This document shows, in pieces, positions 31,144 through 40,778 of a DNA stretch of 64,000 nt. The notes under the pieces are model-generated. The model saw only the letters and a list, made by a program, of their open reading frames with translations, ran no database searches and was not told where the DNA came from. Positions within the stretch are counted from its first letter, which is position 1. Each line of letters starts with the position of its first letter. This DNA comes from Deltaproteobacteria bacterium (lineage in GTDB: Bacteria; Desulfobacterota; Dissulfuribacteria; Dissulfuribacterales; QOAL01): the NCBI GenBank assembly GCA_026995935.1, contig JALWNK010000019.1:1-64000 (forward strand), read 5' to 3'. A program made the translations under genes and the position numbers.

Positions 31144-31518
31144 TCAGGCAGCGCTCCTTGTAATGAGATAGACGCCAATACAGATGACAATGATGCCTGC
31201 CCAGCGCACAAGCCCAAGCGGTTCGTTAAAAAGGTACTTTCCGGCAAGGGCCGCCACTATGTACCCAACGCTTAACATTGGATAGGCATAACTTACATCC
31301 ACCCTGGAAAGGACCATTAGCCAAAGCGCAAGACTTACCACGTAGAAAAAGACCCCTGTAATGACAAAGGGGCTTGTAACCACCTTGAGCCCCACAGGGA
31401 CAATGTTTTCAACAGAAAATTCAAAGGTGCCAATATCTGACATGCCCTTTTTTATAACGATCTGGGCTGCAGCATTAAGAAGCACCCCTGCAAGGATTAA
31501 AGGAATGTACCTGTTCAA
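31144..31518 (-). CDS. EamA/SMR-type small membrane protein, ArnE/ArnF-like flippase subunit
   Basis: A 124-residue protein with four hydrophobic segments (YIPLILAGVLLNAAAQIVIKKG, PFVITGVFFYVVSLALWLMVL, YAYPMLSVGYIVAALAGKYLF, WAGIIVICIGVYLITRSA). VDVSYAYPML and NEPLGLVRWAGI are typical of ArnE/ArnF. I moved the start to the TTG at 31518 because AAGGAGGAG sits 3-9 bases upstream; the 47-residue extension to 31659 is unlike the family. ArnE and ArnF normally act as a heterodimer, and here only one copy is seen. It is first in the envelope-sugar set and probably moves a lipid-linked amino sugar across the membrane. Confidence 0.82.
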   Translation of the reverse strand: MNRYIPLILAGVLLNAAAQIVIKKGMSDIGTFEFSVENIVPVGLKVVTSPFVITGVFFYVVSLALWLMVLSRVDVSYAYPMLSVGYIVAALAGKYLFNEPLGLVRWAGIIVICIGVYLITRSAA

Positions 31519-31704
31519 CTGCTCCTCCTTTTTGGCCCTGTTATTCTCCTGGCTGCTTACTTGAATACACAGGTTACTTTGTTGCGCCACAAAAATCATT
31601 CCCCTTAAGACCTTAAACTTATGCCCGGCCCTGACTCGGCTGGTCTCCTTTTTGCTCACTTTAGATAAGAAGAAGATGACTCGATAAGTAAAAAGAGGTT
31701 CATT

Positions 31705-32889
31705 ATGAAGAATAACTTATTGATTTCAATATGTTTAGCACTTTTCATGACAGGAATTCTGGGTGTTGAAATCCCTTCCTATGCGGCAGGAATTTCCATA
31801 GGAAAGGATGCAGATTCCGCCTATCTGGACATTAACGGCCTGTGGAATTTCAACACCTCTGACTACACGGTTACTGGCACTTGCCCTCCCGGGAACCCGG
31901 CTTCCGGCACCATATCCCTTACAAAAGAGGCCAACTCTACAAGGGTAACACTTGTGTTCCTTTCAGGAATGACATGCAACCCCAATGAGGCCTGCGTTTA
32001 TCAGGGCGCCTTCCAGACGGAAAAAAACATAGTGGTATCAAACCACCTTACAGACTCAAGCGGCGGAACCATAACAAACACCATCTCCATCACCTGGACT
32101 TCCCCAACCTCGGCCCTTGGCACTGGGACTTCGGTGTACAACTTCTCAAACGGGGTCTCATGCACCTGGAACTACAAGATAACCCTTTCCCAGCACGCCG
32201 GTAGCGACAAGACAGGCTGGTGGTACGACAAGGACGCCCTGGGCTCTGGTATATCCATTGAGATACAAAACGACAAACTGTTCATGGGGTGGTACACATA
32301 CGATACCAGTGGCAACCCCATCTGGATGAGCTCATCAGGGGTAGTAACCAACAACAGCTTTTCTGGAACCCTTTACAAATGGCACGGCTGGTACCTGGAG
32401 GACAGCTATTCACTGCCCACCCCTGAGCCTGTGGGCACGGTGAATCTGGATCTTTCTGATGCCAACTCAACGGCCTTTTCCTGGACGTACAATGGGATAA
32501 GCGGAAACGCCACCATGGTGAAGTTCATGGACAGCCTTGCACCTGGGGAAAGGGACTCGAGAAACATCCATGGCTGGTGGTACTGCCCAGGCCTTGAAGG
32601 CATGGGATTTTTCATGGAGGCCCAGGCGGAGGTCATGTTCCTTGCCTGGTACAATTACGACATCTTTGGCAATCCCCTTTGGTGGACAGCCTCTGACACC
32701 TTTAAGCCTACTGATGAAACCTTTGTGGCAACACTCAAGGAGTGGCATGGAGGCCAATGCCCGGGGTGCACCTATGAGTTGCCAACCGCCTTTGATAAGG
32801 AAAAGGTTGTGGTGGAATTCCTTTCAGACTCAACGGCGAGACTCATCTGGAATGGACGGATATTTAATATAGAAAGATTCGTCTTTTAA
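31705..32889 (+). CDS. Secreted protein with two W-rich GWW...GWY repeats
   Basis: A 394-residue exported protein with signal peptide (LLISICLALFMTGILGVEIPSYA|AG). Two homologous modules are evident: GWWYDKDALGSGISIEIQND...FMGWYTYDTSGNPIWM and GWWYCPGLEGMGFFMEAQAE...FLAWYNYDIFGNPLWW. Each is followed by a segment containing WHG and a TVxLDLSD/VVVEFLSD strand. Similar aromatic repeats occur in exported proteins of other Proteobacteria, with no defined function known to me. An N-terminal beta domain has a Cys pair (TCPPGN, MTCNPNEAC). AGAGG precedes the ATG. It is divergent from the sugar operon and monocistronic. Confidence 0.8.
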   Translation: MKNNLLISICLALFMTGILGVEIPSYAAGISIGKDADSAYLDINGLWNFNTSDYTVTGTCPPGNPASGTISLTKEANSTRVTLVFLSGMTCNPNEACVYQGAFQTEKNIVVSNHLTDSSGGTITNTISITWTSPTSALGTGTSVYNFSNGVSCTWNYKITLSQHAGSDKTGWWYDKDALGSGISIEIQNDKLFMGWYTYDTSGNPIWMSSSGVVTNNSFSGTLYKWHGWYLEDSYSLPTPEPVGTVNLDLSDANSTAFSWTYNGISGNATMVKFMDSLAPGERDSRNIHGWWYCPGLEGMGFFMEAQAEVMFLAWYNYDIFGNPLWWTASDTFKPTDETFVATLKEWHGGQCPGCTYELPTAFDKEKVVVEFLSDSTARLIWNGRIFNIERFVF

Positions 32890-33133
32890 ATAAACGGGCG
32901 GCAGGTTTTTCATCTGAAAAGTCGTTTAGCTAACTTTTCAAGCCTTTTGCCCTCCAAATCTGGGCAAAAATATCGGCTAATGGCCTAAAATACCCTTCAG
33001 CTACATGCCATGGATTATAGCATTAACCGCAAGAATCCCAAACCTTGCCGCATTTTATGACCCTGACCAGTGCCTGCCAAACAATGGCTGATTGGGGGTC
33101 ATTGGGGTGATTGAGGGTATTGGCAGCCGCTAT

Positions 33134-33343
33134 TTACCCTGGCATATTTAGCGCCACAACTTCCCTTGCCTTCTTTTTTACCTTGGAAGGTGGCTCCTTT
33201 TTCTTAATTCTTTCCGGTTCGATTCTCTGTATTTTCTGACTGCTTGGAACAAGCGGCTGTGACCCACCTCACGAATAACCCTTGCCGGGCAAAAATGCCA
33301 ACAAGATCACCAGCAGAACCCAATAAACAACCTTCATTACCAT
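33134..33343 (-). CDS. Candidate small secreted selenoprotein (69 aa, in-frame TGA)
   Basis: Not in the ORF track. AAGGAGGTAAAG directly precedes ATG at 33343. The product starts MVMKVVYWVLLVILLAFLPGKGYS, a good signal sequence. An in-frame TGA (33271-33269, codon 25) follows, and then 44 more codons run to TAA: GGSQPLVPSSQKIQRIEPERIKKKEPPSKVKKKAREVVALNMPG. The basic Lys/Glu/Pro-rich tail looks coding. A short GCTTG-TTC-CAAGC hairpin lies 14 bases after the TGA but lacks a G in the loop. Alternatives are a Cys or Trp codon mutated to TGA (broken gene) or a true stop giving a 24-residue peptide. I recognise no family. Confidence 0.4.
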
Positions 33344-33492
33344 CTTTACCTCCTTTTTCATTAGGTTATTCCCTATAAAAAACCCTCTTCATAATCCGTA
33401 CCTCATTCACAGGGAAATCTCGTTATTTTGGGCCAGAAAATGCCCATGAAAAAGGATTATGTGGAAAGCAGGCAAGAAATTTGCCCCAAAAA

Positions 33493-33529
33493 GTGACACA
33501 ACGTGACACAATTTGGCAGGTAACACAAC
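33493..33529. repeat. Short direct repeats GTGACACAA(C/T) upstream of amtB
   Basis: Two abutting ten-base copies, GTGACACAAC (33493) and GTGACACAAT (33503), and a third degenerate copy GTAACACAAC (33520) lie about 185-220 bases upstream of amtB. Starts are spaced 10 and 17 bases, close to one and one and a half or two helical turns. An activator or repressor site array is plausible; I know no matching regulator. Confidence 0.45.
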
Positions 33530-33711
33530 TCAAAAGTTTCTCTGAGATTTTTTACATTTTGGTAAAATATCAAATTTTGCCTTACAAAATTGTAATACCA
33601 CTTGCAAAAAAAATTCATTAAAACTAGAACTAGCATGATTTCAATCAAATAGGAATTGGTCATGTAGTAATTCCTTGCTTTACAAATTCTTTCTGAGAAG
33701 GGAGGGAAAAA

Positions 33712-34941
33712 ATGGCACAAATTTCAGCAGGAGACACCGCTTTCATATTGGTCTCGGCAGCGCTTGTCCTTCTGATGACCCCGGCACTTGGGCTTTTTTA
33801 TGGAGGAATGGTGCGTAACAAAAATGTACTGGGCACCATAATGCAAAGCCTGATCATGATAGCCATTATAAGCTTTGAATGGGTGTATATTGGCTATTCC
33901 ATGTCCTTTGGTCCTGATGTGGGCGGTTTTATCGGAGACCTGTCGTGGTTCGGGCTTAAAGGCGTAGGGGCCGCGCCAAGCAGCACCTATGCGACCACCA
34001 TCCCCCATATCCTTTTTATGATTTATCAGTGCATGTTCGCCGTGATCACCCCTGCTCTTATCACAGGGGCGTTTGCTGAAAGGATGAAGTTTGGCCCATT
34101 TATTGTATTCAGCCTTGTCTGGGCGATAGTAGTTTACAACCCTGTCTGCCATTGGATATGGGGTTCTGGTGGCTGGCTCGGGGCAAAAGGGGCCCTGGAT
34201 TTTGCCGGAGGCCTGGTTGTCCACCTTACATCCGGGGCGGCAGCCCTGGCAGCAGCCATAATTATAGGCCCTAGACAGGGTTTTAAGAAAAGGAGTTTTA
34301 TGCCGCACAATCTGCCAATGACCTTATTGGGCACAGGACTTTTGTGGTTCGGTTGGTTTGGTTTTAACGGAGGTAGTGCTCTGGCAGCCGACGGCATAGC
34401 AGCTACGGCCTTTGTAGCCACGCATCTTGCGGGAATGGCGGCAATGGCGAGCTGGTGTTTCATGGAAAAGATACGTCAGGGAAAGGCAACAACGCTTGGC
34501 GCCGCATCTGGTGCAATCGCGGGACTGGCCACGGTTACGCCAGCAGCTGGCTTTATAAGTGCCAACTCAGCCATCATTATAGGACTTATTGCAGGTGTAA
34601 TCTGTTACTTTGCCGTATCCCTTAAGGAAAAACTTGGTTATGACGACAGCCTGGACGTTGTAGGAATTCACGGGCTGGGGGGCTTTGCCGGAACACTCAT
34701 GCTCGGCATTTTTGCCTCAAAGGCAGTAAATCCTGGTGGAGCAGACGGTCTTCTTGCGGGCAATCCATCTTTTTTTGCCACGCAGGCCTTTGCTGTACTG
34801 GTGGTGTTGATTTACGCCTTTGTGGTGAGTTTTGTACTCCTTAAGATAGTTGACGCACTGTTCGGATTAAGGGTACCAGCTGATGATGAGGTTCAGGGCC
34901 TTGACCTTTCCCAGCACAGTGAGACAGCCTACAATCTTTAG
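33712..34941 (+). CDS. amtB: Ammonium transporter (first copy)
   Basis: An 11-helix Amt/Rh channel of 409 residues. It has FYGGMVRNKNVLGTIMQS, SGGWLGAKGALDFAGGLVVHLTSGAAAL (first pore His) and LDVVGIHGLGGFAGTLMLG (second pore His). The C-terminal tail LFGLRVPADDEVQGLDLSQHSETAYNL is the region contacted by PII proteins. It lacks a signal peptide, like many non-E. coli Amt proteins. AGAAGGGAGGG precedes the ATG. It heads an operon with a second amtB, glnB, glnD and glnA, and its expression is probably nitrogen-responsive. Confidence 0.96.
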   Translation: MAQISAGDTAFILVSAALVLLMTPALGLFYGGMVRNKNVLGTIMQSLIMIAIISFEWVYIGYSMSFGPDVGGFIGDLSWFGLKGVGAAPSSTYATTIPHILFMIYQCMFAVITPALITGAFAERMKFGPFIVFSLVWAIVVYNPVCHWIWGSGGWLGAKGALDFAGGLVVHLTSGAAALAAAIIIGPRQGFKKRSFMPHNLPMTLLGTGLLWFGWFGFNGGSALAADGIAATAFVATHLAGMAAMASWCFMEKIRQGKATTLGAASGAIAGLATVTPAAGFISANSAIIIGLIAGVICYFAVSLKEKLGYDDSLDVVGIHGLGGFAGTLMLGIFASKAVNPGGADGLLAGNPSFFATQAFAVLVVLIYAFVVSFVLLKIVDALFGLRVPADDEVQGLDLSQHSETAYNL

Positions 34942-34984
34942 CAGGCTGAATCCAAATACGTGAGAGGAAAGGAGAAACAGAGAG

Positions 34985-36202
34985 ATGGACACCGGTGATA
35001 CCGCCTTCATGCTATTAGCCACGGCCCTGGTCATGTTCATGACACCAGGCCTCGCCCTATTTTACGGAGGTCTTGTAAGAAACAAAAACGTGCTCAGCAC
35101 CATAATGCACAGCATGTTTTGCCTCGGCCTGGTTTCTATTATCTGGCTGGTCTATGGATACTCCATGGCCTTTGGGCCGGATATTGGAGGCTTTGTTGGC
35201 AACCTGGACTGGATAGGGCTTAAGGGTGTAGGGCTTGACCCTGGGCCGTACTCAGACACCATTCCTGACTTGCTCTTTTGCGCCTTTCAGCTGATGTTTG
35301 CCATTATAACACCGGCGCTCATCTCAGGTGCCTATGCAGAGAGGATACGCTTTACGGCCTTTATTCTTTTTACGGCACTCTGGAGCACCTTTGTTTACAT
35401 GCCTGTATGTCATTGGGTATGGGGACAGGGTGGATGGCTTGGCAAGCTTGGTGCCCTTGACTTTGCAGGCGGCACTGTAATCCACATAAACTCTGCCTGT
35501 GCAGCCCTGGCTGCTGCCTTGGTGCTCGGGAAGAGAAAGGGCTGGGGCCATGAGGCCTTTCATCCCCACAATCTTCCAATGACAGTGCTTGGAGCCGGAA
35601 TCTTGTGGTTTGGCTGGTTCGGTTTCAATGCTGGAAGCGCCCTTTCTGCAGGCAAGATTGCCACCCTTGCCTTTTTCACCACACAGATTGCCACTGGCTG
35701 TGCGCTCATATCCTGGGTGGTAACAGAGTGGATAATCCAGGGCAAACCCACCACTCTGGGTGCAGCCTCTGGTGCGGTAGCAGGTCTGGTCGCCATAACA
35801 CCGGCAGCAGGATTTGTCAGCCCTGTCTCAGCCGCAATTATAGGACTTGTGGCAGGGGGCCTCTGTTACTGCGCAATACTTCTAAAGGGCAGGTTCGGTT
35901 ACGATGACGCCCTGGATGTCGTGGCAGTACATGGCGTGGGGGGGCTGTGGGGTGCCCTGGCAACAGGCCTTTTCGCCTCCCTTGCCTGGAATCCCGATGG
36001 GGCCAATGGACTCTTTTACGGCAACCCAAAGCAGTTTCTCATTCAGGCGATAGGTGCTGGAAGTGCAATTATATATTCTTTGGTTTTAAGCTTTGTTATA
36101 TTAAAGGTTGTTGATATGATTATTGGACTAAGGGTAGAGCGTGACGATGAGATCCAAGGCCTTGATATCACGCAGCACAGTGAAATAGGCTACAACATTT
36201 GA
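34985..36202 (+). CDS. amtB: Ammonium transporter (second copy)
   Basis: A second Amt protein of 405 residues, a tandem paralogue of the upstream gene 43 bases away. It has the same pore elements: FYGGLVRNKNVLSTIMHS, GGWLGKLGALDFAGGTVIHINSACAAL (His) and LDVVAVHGVGGLWGALATGLF (His), and the tail IIGLRVERDDEIQGLDITQHSEIGYNI. Divergence between copies is spread over the whole protein, so the duplication is old. GAAAGGAG precedes the ATG. It lies 15 bases upstream of glnB, the classical amtB-glnK pairing. Two transporters may differ in affinity. Confidence 0.96.
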   Translation: MDTGDTAFMLLATALVMFMTPGLALFYGGLVRNKNVLSTIMHSMFCLGLVSIIWLVYGYSMAFGPDIGGFVGNLDWIGLKGVGLDPGPYSDTIPDLLFCAFQLMFAIITPALISGAYAERIRFTAFILFTALWSTFVYMPVCHWVWGQGGWLGKLGALDFAGGTVIHINSACAALAAALVLGKRKGWGHEAFHPHNLPMTVLGAGILWFGWFGFNAGSALSAGKIATLAFFTTQIATGCALISWVVTEWIIQGKPTTLGAASGAVAGLVAITPAAGFVSPVSAAIIGLVAGGLCYCAILLKGRFGYDDALDVVAVHGVGGLWGALATGLFASLAWNPDGANGLFYGNPKQFLIQAIGAGSAIIYSLVLSFVILKVVDMIIGLRVERDDEIQGLDITQHSEIGYNI

Positions 36203-36205
36203 TGA

Positions 36206-36556
<351 letters not shown>

Positions 36557-36583
36557 TACGCTGTTTACAGTTTACGTCAGTTC

Positions 36584-39148
36584 ATGAACCAAGAAGGCCT
36601 TTTGGCAGAAAAAGGCGTCTTCGATATACTAACGCCCAGGCAGGCCCTTGCGAGCCTTTGGGAACGCGGCCTGTCTGGTGCTGACTTATTGCAACAGCAC
36701 TCTTCCCTTATAGACAAATTTATTGGGGAGAAATTTTATTCCACTTTCCAGGGAAGTCCTTCCGGGCTCTGTCTGGTTGCCCTTGGCGGCTATGGAAGAA
36801 AAGAGCTTTTCCCCTATTCAGACATAGACCTGCTCTTACTCTACCATGAAAAACAGGCGCAGTTCATCGAACGGGTAACCGAATCGGTCTTTTATCCGCT
36901 ATGGGACGCAGGCCTTGACGTCGGGCACGGGGTACGCACCATTGACGCCTGCATGGAGGACATAAAAAACGACTTCTTTTTCATGGTCTCCTTGCTTGAT
37001 GCCAGGCCAATCTGTGGCGATAAAGACCTTTTCGCAAAATTGTCTCATAAATTCAAGGCACATTTCAAGGCAGGGGCCAGGAAGAAATTCGCCCAGGACA
37101 TGATGCTCCATCGGATGGAACGACACAAACGCTTTGGAGATCACACATATCTGCTTGAGCCAAATATCAAGGAGAGCAGGGGCGGGCTCCGTGACCTCCA
37201 CGCCATCTTATGGACGGGTAAGGTGCTCTTCGGACTCAAAAACCTTGAGGAATTTTCTCAGGCCGGTCTTCTTGGCAAGGACGAATATGATCAAATAGTT
37301 GGGGCCAGAGACCATCTTTTCGTTGTCAGAAACAGGCTCCATCACGCAAGTGGCCGCAAAAACGACCGCCTTTTCTTCGAATATCAAGAAGAGATTGCAA
37401 AGGCCTTAAGATTCTACGACACCAGGGACATGCTTGGAGTAGAAAGATTCATGCGTGATTTTCACATGGATATCCAAACCATATCCGTTGCCTCTGATCT
37501 TTTTTTTGAGCATGTCCAAGAGGTCATCACCCCCCAGCCTGTCTCGGCGTCATCCAAGGTAATCTGCAAGGGCATTGAGGAGCTGAAGGGCAGGATCGTT
37601 CTTACAGATACTGAGCTTTGCCAGGCAAAACCATACATAATGCTAAAGGCCTTCGCCATTGCTGCCAGAGAGAACACCCCTATACACTACCGTTCGCGCA
37701 AGCTTATATCATCAATTTGCAAGAACCTGGATCCAAAATGGCGTTCGTCGAGGAAATGCGCGAAGTACTTTATTGAAATCCTTGCAAACTCCAAAGATTC
37801 AACCATACTTGAGCAGCTGATGGATAGTGGCCTGCTGACCGCCTACATTCCTGAGTTTGAACATTTAAGGGCCCTTGTTATCCACGACGTCTACCATGTG
37901 AACACGGTGGACAGGCACTTGGTAGAAAGCGTGGTACAGCTTAACAGGCTGAGAGAAAAGTATTCTTCTTTATTCCAAGACATCGAGGATGAAGCAGTCC
38001 TCCTTCTGGCCACTTTCCTCCACGACATAGCAAAGGGCATGGGGGGCGGTCACGCCGAAAAGGGTGCCAAGATAGTAAAAGACATGGGCCAGAGACTTGG
38101 GCTTTCCAAATCTGAAATTGAGTCTCTGTCATTTCTTGTGGGAAACCACCTCTACCTCATTGATAATGCCACAAGGCGGGACCTTGAGGATGAATCCCTG
38201 ATACTTAAGTTCGCGAGGCATATAAAGAGACTTGACTGGTTGAATATGCTCTACCTCATCACCATAGCAGATTCACTCGCAACCGGTCCTAATGTATGGA
38301 ACGACTGGAAAGAGGCCCTGCTTCTTGAGGTCTATCACAAGATTGCGCATCTTCTTGAGCAGCACGAGCTTGTGGATCCGGACAGGATAAGTGCGGTTAA
38401 TTGGATGAAACAAAAGGTCTCGGAGCTTCTTGGGGAAAGCGCCCAGGACATCCTGTCCATTCTGCCTGAAGATTATCTTCTTAGCTTCACGCCCCAGGCC
38501 ATATCGCTCCACATGGGCCTTAAAAGGGAACTTGGACAAAAGCAGGTCCTGTGTATACCTGAAGACAGGGGAAATTTCTGGTCTGTACTCCTAATGACCA
38601 CAGACAGGACAGGGCTTCTGTCCAAGATTTGCGGTACCTTTGCCCTTTACAATCTCAACATACTTCAGGCCCAAATATTCACTTTGAAGGACGGAACCGT
38701 TGTAGACGTTCTTGACGTACGCTCCCTTGCCAATAACACATTTGCCGATGTGGACTGGGAGGCACTTTGCAACGACCTGAAAAAGGCCGTACAAGATCGG
38801 CTGGGGCTCAACCACAGACTTGCGGAAAAGTTTTCACGTCTTCGTCCCCTGGAACACAAGGTATCCATACGCCCCAAAACCAAGGTAATCGTCGACAACA
38901 AACAGTCAGACTTTTTCACCATCATCGAGGTGTATGCGCAGGACTCTCCCTGTCTATTGTACAGCGTTACCAAAACCCTGGCCGATTTTAATATCAACAT
39001 TCACAAGGCCAAGATAGGCTCCAGTGCGGACCAGGTAGTGGACGTTTTCTATGTTCTGGATGCCCTTGGGCAACGCATAGAGGATGAAGTACTTGTTAAA
39101 GAGTTGGAAAAAGCACTGGAATATGCTGCTACAAGTTGTCTTTTTTGA
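36584..39148 (+). CDS. glnD: Bifunctional PII uridylyltransferase/uridylyl-removing enzyme
   Basis: An 854-residue nitrogen sensor that adds or removes UMP on PII. The nucleotidyltransferase site GGYGRKELFPYSDIDLLLL lies near residues 68-86. LLLATFLHDIAKGMGGGHAEKGAKI near residue 480 is the HD hydrolase site. Two C-terminal ACT domains bind glutamine (TTDRTGLLSKICGTFALYNLNILQAQIFT and DSPCLLYSVTKTLADFNINIHKAKIG). Domain order and length match family norms. It lies between glnB and glnA, so sensor, signal protein and target enzyme are co-encoded. Confidence 0.96.
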   Translation: MNQEGLLAEKGVFDILTPRQALASLWERGLSGADLLQQHSSLIDKFIGEKFYSTFQGSPSGLCLVALGGYGRKELFPYSDIDLLLLYHEKQAQFIERVTESVFYPLWDAGLDVGHGVRTIDACMEDIKNDFFFMVSLLDARPICGDKDLFAKLSHKFKAHFKAGARKKFAQDMMLHRMERHKRFGDHTYLLEPNIKESRGGLRDLHAILWTGKVLFGLKNLEEFSQAGLLGKDEYDQIVGARDHLFVVRNRLHHASGRKNDRLFFEYQEEIAKALRFYDTRDMLGVERFMRDFHMDIQTISVASDLFFEHVQEVITPQPVSASSKVICKGIEELKGRIVLTDTELCQAKPYIMLKAFAIAARENTPIHYRSRKLISSICKNLDPKWRSSRKCAKYFIEILANSKDSTILEQLMDSGLLTAYIPEFEHLRALVIHDVYHVNTVDRHLVESVVQLNRLREKYSSLFQDIEDEAVLLLATFLHDIAKGMGGGHAEKGAKIVKDMGQRLGLSKSEIESLSFLVGNHLYLIDNATRRDLEDESLILKFARHIKRLDWLNMLYLITIADSLATGPNVWNDWKEALLLEVYHKIAHLLEQHELVDPDRISAVNWMKQKVSELLGESAQDILSILPEDYLLSFTPQAISLHMGLKRELGQKQVLCIPEDRGNFWSVLLMTTDRTGLLSKICGTFALYNLNILQAQIFTLKDGTVVDVLDVRSLANNTFADVDWEALCNDLKKAVQDRLGLNHRLAEKFSRLRPLEHKVSIRPKTKVIVDNKQSDFFTIIEVYAQDSPCLLYSVTKTLADFNINIHKAKIGSSADQVVDVFYVLDALGQRIEDEVLVKELEKALEYAATSCLF

Positions 39149-39280
39149 AAGAAACTATGGTTTTTTCTCAAATTTATATTAAAAAACTGTCTAAATCATA
39201 AAAATTGTAATTAGAGAAATAAAATATGGGCCAAAGGCCTTGGTTACAGGCCCAAAAATAAGAAACAGGAGGAGACTTTT

Positions 39281-40693
39281 ATGACCCCCAAAGAAGTTTT
39301 AGACCTTATCAAGGAAAAGAACATCAAGGTTGTTGACCTGAGGTTCCTGGATTTTCCAGGAGTCTGGCAGCATTTTACAGTCCCGGCCAGCGAACTGGAT
39401 GAGGGTTCCTTTGAGGCAGGTTTTGGTTTCGACGGCTCGAGCATCAGGGGCTGGCAGCCCATTCATGCCAGCGACATGCTGGTTGTACCGGACGCCTCTA
39501 CCGCGTTGATGGACCCGTTTTTTGAGGAACCAACTCTGGTACTCATCGGAGACATTGTTGACCCGGTCACCAAGGAGGCCTATTCAAGAGACCCCAGAAA
39601 CATTGCCAAAAAGGCAGAGGCATATCTTAAGAGCACAGGTGTTGGAGACACTGCCTTCTTTGGCCCAGAGGCCGAGTTCTTCATCTTTGATGACGTACGC
39701 TATGACAACGCAAGCAATGGATGCTTCTATGAGGTGGATTCCGTAGAGGGCATCTGGAATACTGGCAGGGACGAGTGCCCCAACCTTGGATACAAACCAC
39801 GCCACAAAGAAGGTTACTTTCCTGTCCCGCCCACGGATAAGTTTCAGGATATGCGTACCGAGATGCTTCTGACCCTGGAATCCCTTGGAATCGACACCGA
39901 GTGTCAGCACCATGAGGTCGCCACCGCAGGCCAGGCCGAGATTGATATGCGCTTTAAGCCCCTTCTCCAGATGGGCGACCAGCTCATGTGGTTCAAGTAC
40001 GTGCTTAAGAACGTGGCTTACAAGTATGGCCGCACGGTAACCTTCATGCCCAAACCCCTCTATGGTGATAACGGAACAGGTATGCACACCCACATCAGCA
40101 TATGGAAGGATGGAGAACCCGTCTTTGCAGGCGACAAGTATGCGGGAATGTCAGAAACTGCAATGTATGCCATCGGTGGAATCCTCAAACATTGCCGTGC
40201 CCTGTGCGCCTTCACCAACCCCTCAACCAACTCCTACAAAAGACTCGTTCCTGGATTTGAGGCGCCTGTCAACCTCGCCTACTCAAGCAGAAACAGGAGT
40301 GCTGCAGTAAGGATACCTATGTACTCAGCCTCTCCAAAGGCAAAGAGAATCGAGTTCAGAACACCTGATCCATCCTGTAATGGCTACCTTGCCTTCTCAG
40401 CCATGCTCATGGCAGTACTTGATGGAATAGAGAACAAGATTGATCCAGGTGAGCCCCTTGACAAGAACATATATGACCTGCCTCCAGAAGAGCTTGCAAA
40501 CATTCCTTCTGCACCTGGCTCACTGGAAGAGGCCCTGGAAGCCCTCAAGGAAGACCATGAATTCCTATTAAAGGGTGATGTATTTACCCAGGATGTAATT
40601 GATATGTGGCTGGAATACAAGACAGAAAACGAGGTGAATGCCGTTAAGCTTCGCCCGCATCCAATCGAATTCTACCTCTACTACGACATTTAA
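39281..40693 (+). CDS. glnA: Glutamine synthetase type I
   Basis: A dodecameric glutamine synthetase, 470 residues, catalysing ATP-dependent glutamine formation. Key elements: [61 protein letters not shown] and the adenylylation segment [15 protein letters not shown] with its Tyr (as Tyr397 in enteric enzymes). This supports regulation by GlnE, which is not in this window. AGGAGGAG precedes the ATG. A ~130-base AT-rich gap after glnD may hold a separate promoter. A strong terminator follows. Confidence 0.97.
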   Translation: MTPKEVLDLIKEKNIKVVDLRFLDFPGVWQHFTVPASELDEGSFEAGFGFDGSSIRGWQPIHASDMLVVPDASTALMDPFFEEPTLVLIGDIVDPVTKEAYSRDPRNIAKKAEAYLKSTGVGDTAFFGPEAEFFIFDDVRYDNASNGCFYEVDSVEGIWNTGRDECPNLGYKPRHKEGYFPVPPTDKFQDMRTEMLLTLESLGIDTECQHHEVATAGQAEIDMRFKPLLQMGDQLMWFKYVLKNVAYKYGRTVTFMPKPLYGDNGTGMHTHISIWKDGEPVFAGDKYAGMSETAMYAIGGILKHCRALCAFTNPSTNSYKRLVPGFEAPVNLAYSSRNRSAAVRIPMYSASPKAKRIEFRTPDPSCNGYLAFSAMLMAVLDGIENKIDPGEPLDKNIYDLPPEELANIPSAPGSLEEALEALKEDHEFLLKGDVFTQDVIDMWLEYKTENEVNAVKLRPHPIEFYLYYDI

Positions 40694-40730
40694 GTCGATT
40701 TAATTAATAAGTTTTTTAGATACCATGAGA

Positions 40731-40757
40731 AAGGGCCGCATATGCGGCCCTTTTTAT
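40731..40757. terminator. Intrinsic terminator after glnA
   Basis: AAGGGCCGCAT and ATGCGGCCCTT form an 11-base perfect stem followed by TTTTTATTT on the plus strand. It lies 38 bases after the glnA stop. The minus-strand tail (TTTC) is short, so it works mainly for glnA but could also limit proB read-through. Confidence 0.9.
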
Positions 40758-40778
40758 TTAAAGGATTTGATAAAACAG

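Larger units (their letters stand above)
32890..33711. other. Long intergenic region between secreted protein and amtB
   Basis: About 820 bases without a conventional ORF. It contains a hairpin TTTTGCCC/GGGCAAAA (32945-32969) shortly after the secreted-protein stop, without a strong T-run. It also has a minus-strand candidate selenoprotein gene (33134-33343), tandem GTGACACAA repeats (33493-33529) and an AT-rich stretch (33535-33700) that probably holds the amtB promoter. I looked for a sigma-54 element (GG-N10-GC) upstream of amtB and did not find a good match. Confidence 0.6.

Noticed and set aside
33535-33711. Sigma-54 promoter for the amtB operon
   Set aside because: I looked for GG-N10-GC. 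The GG and GC pairs present have 16-17 base spacing, so there is no acceptable match.
33457-33720. 87-residue minus-strand ORF upstream of amtB
   Set aside because: It lies in the AT-rich promoter region, overlaps the amtB start and the GTGACACAA repeats, and has no ribosome site or recognisable protein features.
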